64,000 bases of DNA from Candidatus Pseudoruminococcus merdavium (GTDB taxonomy: Bacteria > Bacillota > Clostridia > Oscillospirales > Ruminococcaceae). The stretch's first letter is position 1; each line of letters starts with the position of its first letter. Shown here in pieces: positions 8,239-17,051 of this stretch. Position numbers and translations under genes: made by a program. The notes beneath the pieces were generated by a model. The model was given only the letters and a program-made list of their open reading frames with translations, searched no databases and had not been told where the DNA came from. The stretch is from positions 1 through 64,000 of the forward strand of contig CAJFSS010000001.1 in the NCBI GenBank assembly GCA_904419745.1. Direction: 5' to 3'.

Positions 8239-10514
8239 GTATGCCCGTCCAAAAGACAGCAAGGGAATTGACGGTTCTCGGCGCCGTACAGGGGATTGGG
8301 TTTCGCCCGTTTGTGGCGGGCCTGGCTTCCGATCTGGGGATTACGGGAACGGTACAGAATAACGGCGGGATTGTGACAATTTTTGCCGAAGGGACACAAA
8401 AGGCGATGGAGCAGTTTGTCCATCGCCTTTTCTCAAACCCGCCACCCGGCGCTTTTGTACTGGACGTACAGTCCAGGCCAGTACGGACGAAAGGGCTGAA
8501 AGATTTTCAAATTGTCCCAAGCTCCCGTCTGTCCACAGAAATCCCGGTCTTTCCTCCGGATTTGCCGCTGTGTGAAAACTGCCTGCAGGAGATGAAAGAC
8601 CCAAAGGACAGGCGCTATGCCTATCCCCTTATCAGTTGTACTTCCTGTGGGCCTCGTTACAGTATCCTGGAACAGTTGCCCTATGATCGGGAAAATACTT
8701 CGATGGAGGAGTTCTCCATGTGCCCACAGTGCCGGGAGGAGTATACCAGGCATAGCCGTAGGAGGCACGCCCAGACCATTTCCTGCCATGACTGCGGACC
8801 TCAGATGATTTTTCTCCACGGGGAAAAACAATTTCAGGGGAAAAAAGCTATGGAACAGGCAATTCGGGTACTCCAGTCCGGCGGTGTGCTGGCACTTAAA
8901 GGAATTGGGGGCTATCAGCTTGCCTGCCTGCCGGGAAAGGAAAAGGCTGTGCTCCGCCTACGGGAATATAAGCGACGGGAGAAAAAGCCGCTTGCCATCA
9001 TGGTCCCTTCATTGGATGCTGCAAGAGAGCTGTGCGACGTCCGCGAAGTAGAAGAACAATTGCTCACCTCTTCCGCCCGGCCGATTGTGCTGCTGAAGAG
9101 GAGACGGGAAGAAATCATGTTTTCCCCCGCAGTTAGTGGGGAAAGCCGGTTCCTCGGCTTGTTTTTGCCCTATACAGGTATTCATCAAATGCTGACAGAT
9201 GCCTGCGGCCCTCTGGTAATGACCAGTGCCAACCTTTCCGGGGAACCAATTTTCATTGAAGATGAACGGATGCTGTCCGCCATGCAGGGATTGGACGGCG
9301 TCCTGTACCATAAACGGAAAATCCTGCGTCCGCTAGATGATTCCGTTGTCCAAGTAGTTGCGGGGGAGACGCAGCTTATCCGCAGGAGCAGAGGATATAC
9401 CCCTTTGCCCCTGTGGCTTTCTAAGAAAACAGAATTTCCCATCCTCTCGATGGGAGGGGATTTAAAGTCCTGCTTTTCTTTGACGGCAGGGGACAGGGCC
9501 TATCTGAGCCAGTATTTTGGAGACATGGAACACTATGGAGTCGCACGGATCTATGAACAGGAACTGGCGGCCATGCAGAGGATTTTCCAGTTGAATCCGA
9601 TGCAGATTGCCTGCGATTTGCACCCGGGCTACCATACTTCTGCCCTTGCCAAAAAGCTGGCAGAAAAACGGGGGCTTCCTCTTATTCCAATCCAGCATCA
9701 CCATGCACATATTGCCTCGGTGATGGCGGAGCATGCGCTGTCCTCCTGTATTGGCGTGGCGTTTGACGGCACCGGATACGGGACGGACGGCACCATCTGG
9801 GGCGGGGAATTCTTTTATTGTAAAGGTGCGGGATTTTCTCGTATGGCCCATCTGAATCCGGTTGATCTGTGCGGAGGAGATGCTTCGGCAAAAGACGCTT
9901 CTCTGACGGAAATGAGTTACCGCGCTGCTTACGGCCTGTCCTGTGAGGATTCCAGGTTCCCGGCCGTGTGTGCGGCAATAGAACAGAATATCAATACCGT
10001 TCAAAGTTCCAGTATGGGGCGCCTGTTTGATACTGTGAGCAACCTGCTTGGTGTGCGTACCTATAACAGTTATGAAGGGGAGTGCGCCATCGCCTTGGAA
10101 AATGTAGCGGCAGCCGCTGTCCGGGAAGGAAAATCCCCTCTCCCGCTTGCCTTTTCAATTTTTGAAAGAAACAAGATGCTTTTGGCCGATGCCGGCGAAA
10201 TTGTCTGTAAGCTCGCGAATGGAGAGTATCCCGCGCCGGAGGCGGCCCTTGGGTTTCATGAGGCCGCGGCGCGGATGATCTGTGATCTCTGCATTCGCAT
10301 CCGGGAAAAAACAGGGGAACAGGATGTGGCGCTCAGCGGAGGTGTTTTTACCAACCGCCTGCTAACTGGGCGCGTGCTGGCTTTACTTAAAAAAGCGGGA
10401 TTCCATGTGTACCTGAACCATCAGGTCCCCTGTAATGATGGAGGACTTTCTCTTGGACAGGCCTGGATTGCCATGCAGGGCGGCCCTATGGAATTTTCAA
10501 TGAATAACCAATGA
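8235..10514 (+). CDS. hypF: Carbamoyltransferase HypF
   Basis: 759 aa, the normal length. Domains in order: acylphosphatase (GAVQGIGFRPFVAGLA, residues about 15-30), two zinc-finger CxxC pairs (CENC...CTSC and CPQC...CHDC, about 113-182), a YrdC/Sua5-like domain (ALKGIGGYQLAC, then KRREKKPLAIM), and a Kae1/Hsp70-like C-terminal domain with HHHAHIASVMAEH. It activates carbamoyl phosphate and passes the carbamoyl group to HypE, the source of the CN ligands of the NiFe site. Confidence 0.96.
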   Translation: MSMPVQKTARELTVLGAVQGIGFRPFVAGLASDLGITGTVQNNGGIVTIFAEGTQKAMEQFVHRLFSNPPPGAFVLDVQSRPVRTKGLKDFQIVPSSRLSTEIPVFPPDLPLCENCLQEMKDPKDRRYAYPLISCTSCGPRYSILEQLPYDRENTSMEEFSMCPQCREEYTRHSRRRHAQTISCHDCGPQMIFLHGEKQFQGKKAMEQAIRVLQSGGVLALKGIGGYQLACLPGKEKAVLRLREYKRREKKPLAIMVPSLDAARELCDVREVEEQLLTSSARPIVLLKRRREEIMFSPAVSGESRFLGLFLPYTGIHQMLTDACGPLVMTSANLSGEPIFIEDERMLSAMQGLDGVLYHKRKILRPLDDSVVQVVAGETQLIRRSRGYTPLPLWLSKKTEFPILSMGGDLKSCFSLTAGDRAYLSQYFGDMEHYGVARIYEQELAAMQRIFQLNPMQIACDLHPGYHTSALAKKLAEKRGLPLIPIQHHHAHIASVMAEHALSSCIGVAFDGTGYGTDGTIWGGEFFYCKGAGFSRMAHLNPVDLCGGDASAKDASLTEMSYRAAYGLSCEDSRFPAVCAAIEQNINTVQSSSMGRLFDTVSNLLGVRTYNSYEGECAIALENVAAAAVREGKSPLPLAFSIFERNKMLLADAGEIVCKLANGEYPAPEAALGFHEAAARMICDLCIRIREKTGEQDVALSGGVFTNRLLTGRVLALLKKAGFHVYLNHQVPCNDGGLSLGQAWIAMQGGPMEFSMNNQ

Positions 10515-10539
10515 ATTACCTGATAAAAGGAGGGTTTTT

Positions 10540-10752
10540 ATGTGTGTTGCAATGCCCGGAAAAGTGGTGAAACTTGAGGGAACTGTGGCTACTGTGGATT
10601 TCAGCGGCAATACTGTGCGGGCTGAGGCGGGTCTTGTCAAGGTGAAGCCTGGGGATTATGTCCTTGTCCATGCAGGGATTATTTTGCAGGTGCTTACCCA
10701 GACGGATCGAGACGCGATTGTAGAACTTCTGGAGGAGATGGATCAGCTATGA
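10540..10752 (+). CDS. hypC: Hydrogenase maturation chaperone HypC
   Basis: 70 aa, beginning MCVAMPGKVV; the N-terminal Cys after Met is the conserved residue that carries the Fe(CN)2CO unit with HypD and delivers it to the large subunit. Ribosome site AAAGGAGGG. Its end overlaps the hypD start by 4 nt. Confidence 0.95.
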   Translation: MCVAMPGKVVKLEGTVATVDFSGNTVRAEAGLVKVKPGDYVLVHAGIILQVLTQTDRDAIVELLEEMDQL

Positions 10753-11786
10753 TCGATATCATCCGATTTTTGCGGGAATATAATGGGCCGTCGATGCGTT
10801 TGATGGAGGTCTGCGGTACCCATACCGCGGAAATTTCTCACAGCGGGATTCCTCGAATGCTCTCAAAACAGATAAAGCTCATTTCCGGACCGGGATGTCC
10901 GGTCTGTGTAACTGTCACCGACTATATCGATAAATTGGTGGAACTGAGCAAGACCCCGGATACCGTTGTCGCATCGTTTGGGGACTTACTACGGGTCCCC
11001 GGTTCCCGGGAGAGCCTGAGCGATGCCAAAGGGGATGGCGCCAGGGTACACATGCTCTATTCCCCAATGGATCTGCTTACGCTTGCAAAAGAACACCCGG
11101 AAACCCGGTATGTATTTGCAGCAGTGGGATTTGAGACAACAGCCCCCGCCTATGCCCTGCTTATCTCCCAAGCGTTGGAACAAGGGATTGACAACCTCCA
11201 GGTATTGACTTCTTTGAAAACCATGCCCCCGGTCATTGACTGGGTGTGCAAAAATGCGGGGAATATCGATGGATTTTTGGCGCCGGGGCATGTCAGCGTT
11301 GTGACTGGAAGCAAAATTTTTGAAAATCTATCTGAAAAATATAAAATTCCCTTTGTCGTGGCCGGCTTTGAGCCACAGCAACTGATGGACGCCATCTATG
11401 CACTTGTTAAGCGGCGTGGCAAAGCGGGGGTGTTTAACCTCTATCCATCTGTAGTCACCAAGGAGGGGAATTTACAGGCGCAGCAGCTAGTTCAGAAATA
11501 TTTTGAACCCTGTGACGCAGCCTGGCGTGGGATGGGAACCCTTCCAGATTCCGGACTGGTACTCCGGAAAGAATATGCACGCTTTGACGCGGGCAGCAGG
11601 GGGCTGAATCAAGATCATGAGAGTAATCCCAACTGCCGCTGCGCCGAGGTTCTGATGGGGAAAATTAGTCCCCACGGGTGCCCGCTGTTTGGTAGAGCCT
11701 GTACTCCGCAGTCCCCGCAAGGGGCCTGTATGGTTTCGGCTGAGGGAAGCTGTTTTCAATATCTGACAAACCATAGGGAGGACTGA
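10749..11786 (+). CDS. hypD: Fe-(CN)2CO assembly scaffold HypD
   Basis: 345 aa. HypD signatures are present: EVCGTHTAEISHSG, GPGCPVCVT, the central GFETTAPAYA, and a C-terminal four-Cys cluster region (NPNCRCAEVL, CPLFGRACTP, GACMVS). It builds the iron-cyanide-carbonyl group with HypC. It overlaps hypC upstream and hypE downstream (by 1 nt), so hypCDE are translationally coupled. Confidence 0.96.
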   Translation: MIDIIRFLREYNGPSMRLMEVCGTHTAEISHSGIPRMLSKQIKLISGPGCPVCVTVTDYIDKLVELSKTPDTVVASFGDLLRVPGSRESLSDAKGDGARVHMLYSPMDLLTLAKEHPETRYVFAAVGFETTAPAYALLISQALEQGIDNLQVLTSLKTMPPVIDWVCKNAGNIDGFLAPGHVSVVTGSKIFENLSEKYKIPFVVAGFEPQQLMDAIYALVKRRGKAGVFNLYPSVVTKEGNLQAQQLVQKYFEPCDAAWRGMGTLPDSGLVLRKEYARFDAGSRGLNQDHESNPNCRCAEVLMGKISPHGCPLFGRACTPQSPQGACMVSAEGSCFQYLTNHRED

Positions 11787-12775
11787 TGATGAGAATTACA
11801 ATGGCACATGGGAGCGGGGGACATGCAACTTCGGAATTGATTAGCTCCCTGTTTGCAAAGGCATTTTCCAATCCCATTCTTTCAAGAATGGAGGATTCCG
11901 CAGTGGTGGAAGGTTCAGGGAGGATTGCAGTCACAACCGACAGTTTTGTCGTCACCCCGCTCACCTTTGCCGGCGGGGATATTGGGCGGTTGAGTGTATG
12001 TGGAACAGTCAATGATCTGCTGATGAGCGGTGCTGTTCCCAAATATCTCACCTGTGGTTTTATTCTGGAAGAGGGTGCGGATATTGGAGAACTGGAAAGC
12101 ATCGTCCACTCTATGGCTCAAACCGCGAAAGAAGCGGGTGTGCAAATTGTTGCAGGGGATACCAAAGTTGTAGAGGGAAACGGCGGCCTTTATATCAACA
12201 CGGCGGGCGTAGGATTTGTTCCGGAGGGGATCTGCATCAGTTCCTCATCCTGTCAGGAGGGGGACGCAGTGCTTGTTTCTGGAACGCTCGGCGACCATCA
12301 TGCAGCCATTTTAAGTGCCCGGATGGGAATTGAAAACACCATTTCCAGTGACTGCGCGCCGCTTGGGGAAATGGTATCCAAAATGCAGCAGGCGGGTATC
12401 GAACTCCATGCGCTGAGGGATGTGACGCGCGGCGGCCTTGCGACGGTGCTCGGAGAATTTGCCCGTGCTTCCCATTGCTGTGTAGAATTGGAAGAACAGG
12501 CGATCCCGGTATCCGATCAGGTACGCGGGTTCTGCGGGATTTTGGGGCTGGATCCACTGTATATGGGCAACGAAGGGAAACTGGTCGCCGTATTGCCACA
12601 AGAACAGGCCGAGCAGGCTTTGGAACTGATCCGCTCCAGTAACTATGGAGAACACGCCGCTATTATCGGGAAAATCAGCCATCAGGAAGCGGACGCCGTC
12701 CTGCTCCATACTCCCATTGGGGGAACCCGTGTACTTGGAGAATTGTACGGGGAAGGATTGCCCCGTATCTGCTGA
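11786..12775 (+). CDS. hypE: Carbamoyl dehydratase HypE
   Basis: 329-aa AIR-synthase-like protein. N-terminal HGSGGHATSELI, central TRGGLATVLGEFA, and the C-terminal PRIC whose last Cys is carbamoylated by HypF then dehydrated to thiocyanate. It is the last gene of the operon; a hairpin follows. HypA and HypB, needed for nickel insertion, are absent from the operon and the window, so they must be encoded elsewhere or replaced. Confidence 0.96.
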   Translation: MMRITMAHGSGGHATSELISSLFAKAFSNPILSRMEDSAVVEGSGRIAVTTDSFVVTPLTFAGGDIGRLSVCGTVNDLLMSGAVPKYLTCGFILEEGADIGELESIVHSMAQTAKEAGVQIVAGDTKVVEGNGGLYINTAGVGFVPEGICISSSSCQEGDAVLVSGTLGDHHAAILSARMGIENTISSDCAPLGEMVSKMQQAGIELHALRDVTRGGLATVLGEFARASHCCVELEEQAIPVSDQVRGFCGILGLDPLYMGNEGKLVAVLPQEQAEQALELIRSSNYGEHAAIIGKISHQEADAVLLHTPIGGTRVLGELYGEGLPRIC

Positions 12776-12797
12776 AATAAATTTGCTAACAGGAAAA

Positions 12798-12852
12798 GAG
12801 AACCGTGAATGTTTCCAAAGGAAGAGAACTTTCACGGTTTTCTTGCATTTTT
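12798..12852 (+). terminator. Terminator of the ech-hyp operon
   Basis: AACCGTGAA pairs with TTCACGGTT over a 21-nt loop and is followed by TTCTTGCATTTTTTT. From here to 13007 no gene is seen. Confidence 0.6.
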
Positions 12853-13007
12853 TTATAAAAAAAGCTATGATAGACAGGAAAGGCTATGGATTTTTCCAAA
12901 AAGAAGCCTTTATGATACAAGGATGTTTTGAAATCGAGTTTTGGCAGGAATTGATATTATTTGCTAGAACAAGAGACCCATGATAGGTTCATGGAAAGGT
13001 GATTTTT

Positions 13008-13934
13008 ATGAAACGATGGATTTCAGGAATACTGTTATGCAGTATTCTGCTTATGTTTTTGACTGGATGTAGCAAAGGGACTACAGAAGACACTTCCTCT
13101 TTGAAGACTTTTTCCTGGCCTGCTGAAACGGAGGAGATACAGTCTTCTACTGCCTCCCAGGAAGATGCCTCTACACAATCCACAGACGCCCAGCAGACCG
13201 GTGGAACACAGGGACAGGGAACTACTCCTCCCAGTACCTCCCATGAAACGTCCTCCGTTCCTGCTCCTGTTCCGGTTAAATTTGTGGTTTACGAAGGGGA
13301 TACCTTTATGGAGATAGCCAACCGGTTGGAGGAAAAAGGGGTTTGCAGCGCGGCGGATTTTTATAAAACCGCTCAGAACTATACGGTGAAGTCCTTTTAT
13401 GTTCCGGAATCTTCAGACAGATGTTTTAAAATGGAGGGATACCTTTTCCCAGCCACCTATGATTTTGTTCAAAACGATGATCCGGAAGATGTGCTTCGCG
13501 ATATGCTCAACGCCTATGCCGCCTATTCCGGAATGCCTTCCGATGAAGATTTGACGTTGGCTTCCATCATTGAACAGGAAGCGCGCAGTTCCGAGCATAT
13601 GGCCCTGGTTTCCTCAGTTTACCATAACCGGATTGCTAAGGGAATGAGTTTGGATTCCGATCCGACCAGGGAATATGTCAATGATTATATTACTGGAAAT
13701 TCCCTGGTATCCAACCAGAGTAAATATGCGCCGCTGTACAACACATACCGGTTTTCCGGGTTACCGTCAGGACCCATCTGTAATCCTGGGAACCGCGCAA
13801 TACAAGCGGCGCAGAATCCAGCGCAAACAAATTATTACTATTTCTTTTTTGGAAATGACAATACCAACCACTATTCGGAAACCTATGAAGAACATCTTGC
13901 GCAAATGGAACAGTATGGCGTCCAATACCAATAA
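13008..13934 (+). CDS. MltG-like endolytic transglycosylase lipoprotein
   Basis: 308 aa. Lipoprotein signal with lipobox LTGC (about residue 20), a Thr/Ser/Gln-rich linker to about residue 85, then an MltG (YceG) domain. KMEGYLFPATYDF and ASIIEQEARSSEH are the domain's signatures; the Glu in the latter corresponds to the catalytic Glu of E. coli MltG. PSGPICNPGNRAIQAA is also conserved. MltG cuts nascent glycan strands in the wall. ATG 13008 has GGAAAGGTG upstream; a GTG at 12999 lies within that site. Classical MltG uses a membrane helix, so a lipid anchor is a variation. Another MltG may exist elsewhere in the genome. Confidence 0.85.
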   Translation: MKRWISGILLCSILLMFLTGCSKGTTEDTSSLKTFSWPAETEEIQSSTASQEDASTQSTDAQQTGGTQGQGTTPPSTSHETSSVPAPVPVKFVVYEGDTFMEIANRLEEKGVCSAADFYKTAQNYTVKSFYVPESSDRCFKMEGYLFPATYDFVQNDDPEDVLRDMLNAYAAYSGMPSDEDLTLASIIEQEARSSEHMALVSSVYHNRIAKGMSLDSDPTREYVNDYITGNSLVSNQSKYAPLYNTYRFSGLPSGPICNPGNRAIQAAQNPAQTNYYYFFFGNDNTNHYSETYEEHLAQMEQYGVQYQ

Positions 13935-13951
13935 AATTCAAACGGTCAATT

Positions 13952-13975
13952 ACCTCTGGAGATTTTTCCAGAGGT
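13952..13975 (+). terminator. Weak hairpin after the MltG-like gene
   Basis: ACCTCTGG/CCAGAGGT with an 8-nt loop, without a T-run. It could be a weak terminator or pause site. The rest of the gap to 14157 is A/T-rich with no recognised site. Confidence 0.35.
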
Positions 13976-14157
13976 GATTTGATTTCTATAAGAGTTGCTT
14001 TTATGGAAAACATGCGGAGCGGGAAACAGTAGGAACAATTGCACAAGCGATTGACATTAAAAAAAATGAAATTTTCTGTTTTTTTGTCAACTTTTTGATA
14101 CGCACATACATCTAACCTATAGAACGTAAGAACTCGCAAAGACAGGAATGATGTGGT

Positions 14158-15105
14158 ATGAAAAAAAGACGCGTGAAAAGAACAAGATCAAGAAAAAATG
14201 TGAGAAAGTCTTTGGTGTTTTATAAAATTTCCGCTGTCATTTTTGTGGTTTTTTTAATTATAGCGGCCACAGTCATTGTGAAACAGAATTTTCTGCATCC
14301 CTCTTTAGTAGGTACACAGGCTGTGCAAAGTAATATCTCCTCCACTCTTAGTGATGCAAATATTTCATCCGTACCCACTTCCTTGCCACCACCGGAATCC
14401 CCGCAGTCCTCCACGGAAGATTCCTCCGTTTCCAGCACCCCTTCGCAATCAAGTACAACAGCGAGTACTGCTCCTCCTAAAAATACGGAGGTGCATGACG
14501 CTGTCAAAGGACAGGTCCCAAAATCTGAGCCTGTCTCGGACAGTTATTTTGACAATGCGGTTTTTATTGGAGATTCCCGGACAGAAGGACTCATGATGTA
14601 TGCCGGCCCAGAAAATGCAGAGTATTTGACGGTAAAAGGCTTGAACGTGGAGACGGCTATGGAAAAACCTGCAATCAATGTGGGGGGAAAGAAAGTCACC
14701 GTAGTGGATGCCCTTGGATATGGAACCTACGGTAAGGTCTATATCATGCTGGGAGTAAATGAACTTGGCTGGGCCTATAGTGAACTGTTCATCAAACGGT
14801 ATGGGGAACTCATCGATGCTATTCAAAGAGTGCAACCAAATGCGGAAATTTATGTACAGTCCATCCTGCCGGTTTCCAAAGGAAAGTCGGAAAAAGATGC
14901 GGTATATAATAACACGAATATCAAAAAGTATAATGATTTGATTGTAAAAATGACAAGGGAAAAAGGGGTTCATTTTCTCAATGTCAAGGAGAGTATTGAA
15001 GATTCTGAGCTCTGCCTCCCCGCCGAGGCGACTACCGATGGGGTACATCTCAATGCCCAATACTGCAATAAATGGATGGACTATTTGCGTACCCATACGG
15101 TTTAA
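14158..15105 (+). CDS. Membrane-anchored SGNH/GDSL hydrolase
   Basis: 315 aa: a basic N terminus (KKRRVKRTRSRKN), one membrane helix (about residues 22-43), a Ser/Thr/Pro-rich linker to about residue 125, then an SGNH hydrolase fold outside the cell. Block I is FIGDSRTEGL (nucleophile Ser in GDS), block III GVNELGW supplies Asn, block V DGVHLN supplies Asp and His. Such enzymes de-acylate or trans-acylate sugars in cell-wall polymers. The substrate is not readable. It sits beside lytic and O-acetylation genes. Confidence 0.85.
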   Translation: MKKRRVKRTRSRKNVRKSLVFYKISAVIFVVFLIIAATVIVKQNFLHPSLVGTQAVQSNISSTLSDANISSVPTSLPPPESPQSSTEDSSVSSTPSQSSTTASTAPPKNTEVHDAVKGQVPKSEPVSDSYFDNAVFIGDSRTEGLMMYAGPENAEYLTVKGLNVETAMEKPAINVGGKKVTVVDALGYGTYGKVYIMLGVNELGWAYSELFIKRYGELIDAIQRVQPNAEIYVQSILPVSKGKSEKDAVYNNTNIKKYNDLIVKMTREKGVHFLNVKESIEDSELCLPAEATTDGVHLNAQYCNKWMDYLRTHTV

Positions 15106-15138
15106 CCATGCTTATTTATGAAAAGGAGATTGATTTAA

Positions 15139-15609
15139 ATGGCAAAAAAGATGATGACGGTAATGATTACAGTATGTCTTTGCGCAGTATTGTTGACTGG
15201 GTGCGGCAGTGAAAAAAGTTTATCCGTCTCTGCATCTCAGTTGGCAGATAAGCTCGCACAGGAGGTTGGATTTACAGACCAGATGTCTAAAACCGAAGAG
15301 AGGATTTTTTACACACTGTATGATATGGAGGAAAGCGCGGTATCTGAAGCAGTGGTGTATATGAGCACTGGAGCCACGGCAGAAGAAATTGCGGTGATTA
15401 CTGTATCCGATGCGGGCAATGTATCCAAAGCAGAAGAGGCAGTAAAAGCAAGAGTGGAATCCCAAAAAGAGGCATTTGAAAATTATGTGCCGGAAGAACT
15501 TACAAAACTTTCCGATCCTGTGATCCGTACAGTTGGGAATACGGTTATTTTGTGTGTTTCCAACCACAATGATAAGGCAGAACAGATTATTGACAGTGTG
15601 ATAAAATAA
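15139..15609 (+). CDS. DUF4358 lipoprotein
   Basis: 156 aa with lipobox LTGC (Cys about residue 22) and a small soluble domain typical of DUF4358 (LADKLAQEVGF, MYSTGATAEEIAV-like stretch, final EQIIDSVIK). The function of this family is unknown, but it often lies near MBOAT and DHHW genes in Clostridia, as here (from general knowledge). Ribosome site AAAAGGAG. Confidence 0.8.
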   Translation: MAKKMMTVMITVCLCAVLLTGCGSEKSLSVSASQLADKLAQEVGFTDQMSKTEERIFYTLYDMEESAVSEAVVYMSTGATAEEIAVITVSDAGNVSKAEEAVKARVESQKEAFENYVPEELTKLSDPVIRTVGNTVILCVSNHNDKAEQIIDSVIK

Positions 15610-15655
15610 ATCCCATACAATTGGAGTTTGGGAAAGAGATAAGGGGGAGCCGTCT

Positions 15656-16159
15656 GTGGGGGGCGCGGAAAACCGGCAGTATGCAGCGTTGATTGAATAT
15701 CTGGAAGAAAACCAGGAACGGTTTTACCGGATTGCATTCAGCTATGCAAAAAACCGGGAATCCGCCCTGGATCTTGTTCAGGACGCGATTGTAAGGGCAA
15801 TCACCAATATTTCTTCTTTGAAAAAACAGGAGTATTTAAAAACCTGGTTTTACCGAATTTTGGTCAATGAATGTTTAATGTATCTTCGTAAGAATAAAAT
15901 TTTGTTTCTTCCTGATTTGGAAGAGCAGTTTGATTTACCGCATTCAGACAAGCGGTTTGAAGATATTGAACTATATGAGGCAGTGCAGCAATTGGAACCG
16001 GAGTTAAAGACGGTTGTTATTCTACGCTTTTTTGAGGACTTGAAGCTTGAGGATATTGCACGGATTACAAAAACAAATTTGAGCACAGTTAAGTCCAGAT
16101 TATATAGGGCATTAAAATTGCTGCGAGTTTCCATTGAGGAGGCAAAACTGGATGAGTAA
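15656..16159 (+). CDS. sigV: ECF sigma factor, SigV-like
   Basis: 167 aa with region 2 (FYRIAFSYAKNRESALDLVQDA, residues about 21-42 in pieces) and region 4 (LKTVVILRFFEDLKLEDIA, TVKSRLYRALKLL). GTG start with AGGGGGAG 6 nt upstream. The next gene overlaps its end and encodes an RsiV-like anti-sigma factor, which makes the SigV group the best label. In Bacillus subtilis SigV is released when RsiV binds lysozyme and is cleaved, and it then turns on the OatA O-acetyltransferase. Confidence 0.85.
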   Translation: MGGAENRQYAALIEYLEENQERFYRIAFSYAKNRESALDLVQDAIVRAITNISSLKKQEYLKTWFYRILVNECLMYLRKNKILFLPDLEEQFDLPHSDKRFEDIELYEAVQQLEPELKTVVILRFFEDLKLEDIARITKTNLSTVKSRLYRALKLLRVSIEEAKLDE

Positions 16160-17027
16160 GATGCAAGGGGCAAAAAAGGTTTATGATTCCATTCGGATTC
16201 CTACGGCGCTGTCCTCAAAAGTGAAAGAGGCAATTTCGGAAGCGTCAATTGCGCCCAGGCACCGTCACCTGAAATGGTATCAAACGGCAGTGTGCACCGC
16301 AGCGTGTATTTGCCTGATGTTTGTTGGAGTGCTCAACGCTTTTCCTGCGTTTGCTATGCAGGTGTATGAAGTCCCGGTTTTGGGAGACATTGCACGAGTT
16401 TTTACCTTTCGGGAATATGTGATTGAAGATGAAGAGAGTTATATTGAAGTACGTATGCCTGCAATTGAAACACAGTCCGGTTCAGAACTGGATCAGCGGA
16501 TTAATTATGAAATCCGGCAGAAAATTGATGGGATTTTAGAGGAACAGGAACAACGGGCCAAAGAATACCACCAGGCATTTTTGGAAACTGGCGGCAAGGA
16601 AGAGGATTTCCGGAAAATTCTTGTCAACATTGATTACGAGGTTACCTGTTCCAATGAAGAAGTCGTCTCTTTTCATATTACCAAAAGCGAGACCCTGGCC
16701 AATGCCTATCAGGAACAGTTCTATTACAATATTGACCTGAAAACCGGGAAGGATATTACGCTTTCCGATATGCTTGGCCCAAATTATATGGAAGTTGCCA
16801 ATCAGTCAATTAAGCAGCAAATTCAGGAACGTTTGGCACAAGATGAGAATTTGATGTATTTTGGCTATGGAAGCGATACAGAGATGTTGGCCGGACGTTT
16901 TGAAAGTATTGACCCGGATCAGACATTTTATATCAATTCACAGGGTCATGTTGTTATTACCTTTGAAAAATATGCGATTGCACCCGGTTATATGGGAATT
17001 CAGGAATTCGAAGTCCTGCCGGAGTAA
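16152..17027 (+). CDS. rsiV: RsiV-like anti-sigma factor (DUF3298)
   Basis: 291 aa. The N-terminal about 40 residues face the cytoplasm and would bind the sigma factor; one membrane helix spans about 42-66; the rest is an outside DUF4163/DUF3298 region, the lysozyme-binding module in B. subtilis RsiV (FYYNIDLKTGKDITLSDML, FEKYAIAPGYMG). ATG 16152 overlaps the sigV stop by 8 nt, a coupled arrangement; the in-frame ATG at 16134 is less likely. The ligand here is inferred from the family. Confidence 0.85.
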   Translation: MSKMQGAKKVYDSIRIPTALSSKVKEAISEASIAPRHRHLKWYQTAVCTAACICLMFVGVLNAFPAFAMQVYEVPVLGDIARVFTFREYVIEDEESYIEVRMPAIETQSGSELDQRINYEIRQKIDGILEEQEQRAKEYHQAFLETGGKEEDFRKILVNIDYEVTCSNEEVVSFHITKSETLANAYQEQFYYNIDLKTGKDITLSDMLGPNYMEVANQSIKQQIQERLAQDENLMYFGYGSDTEMLAGRFESIDPDQTFYINSQGHVVITFEKYAIAPGYMGIQEFEVLPE

Positions 17028-17051
17028 AAAAACTGACAGGAGATTCTATCA

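Noticed and set aside
12645-12983. 112-codon + frame overlapping the end of hypE
   Set aside because: Different frame from hypE, no ribosome site, runs through the terminator.
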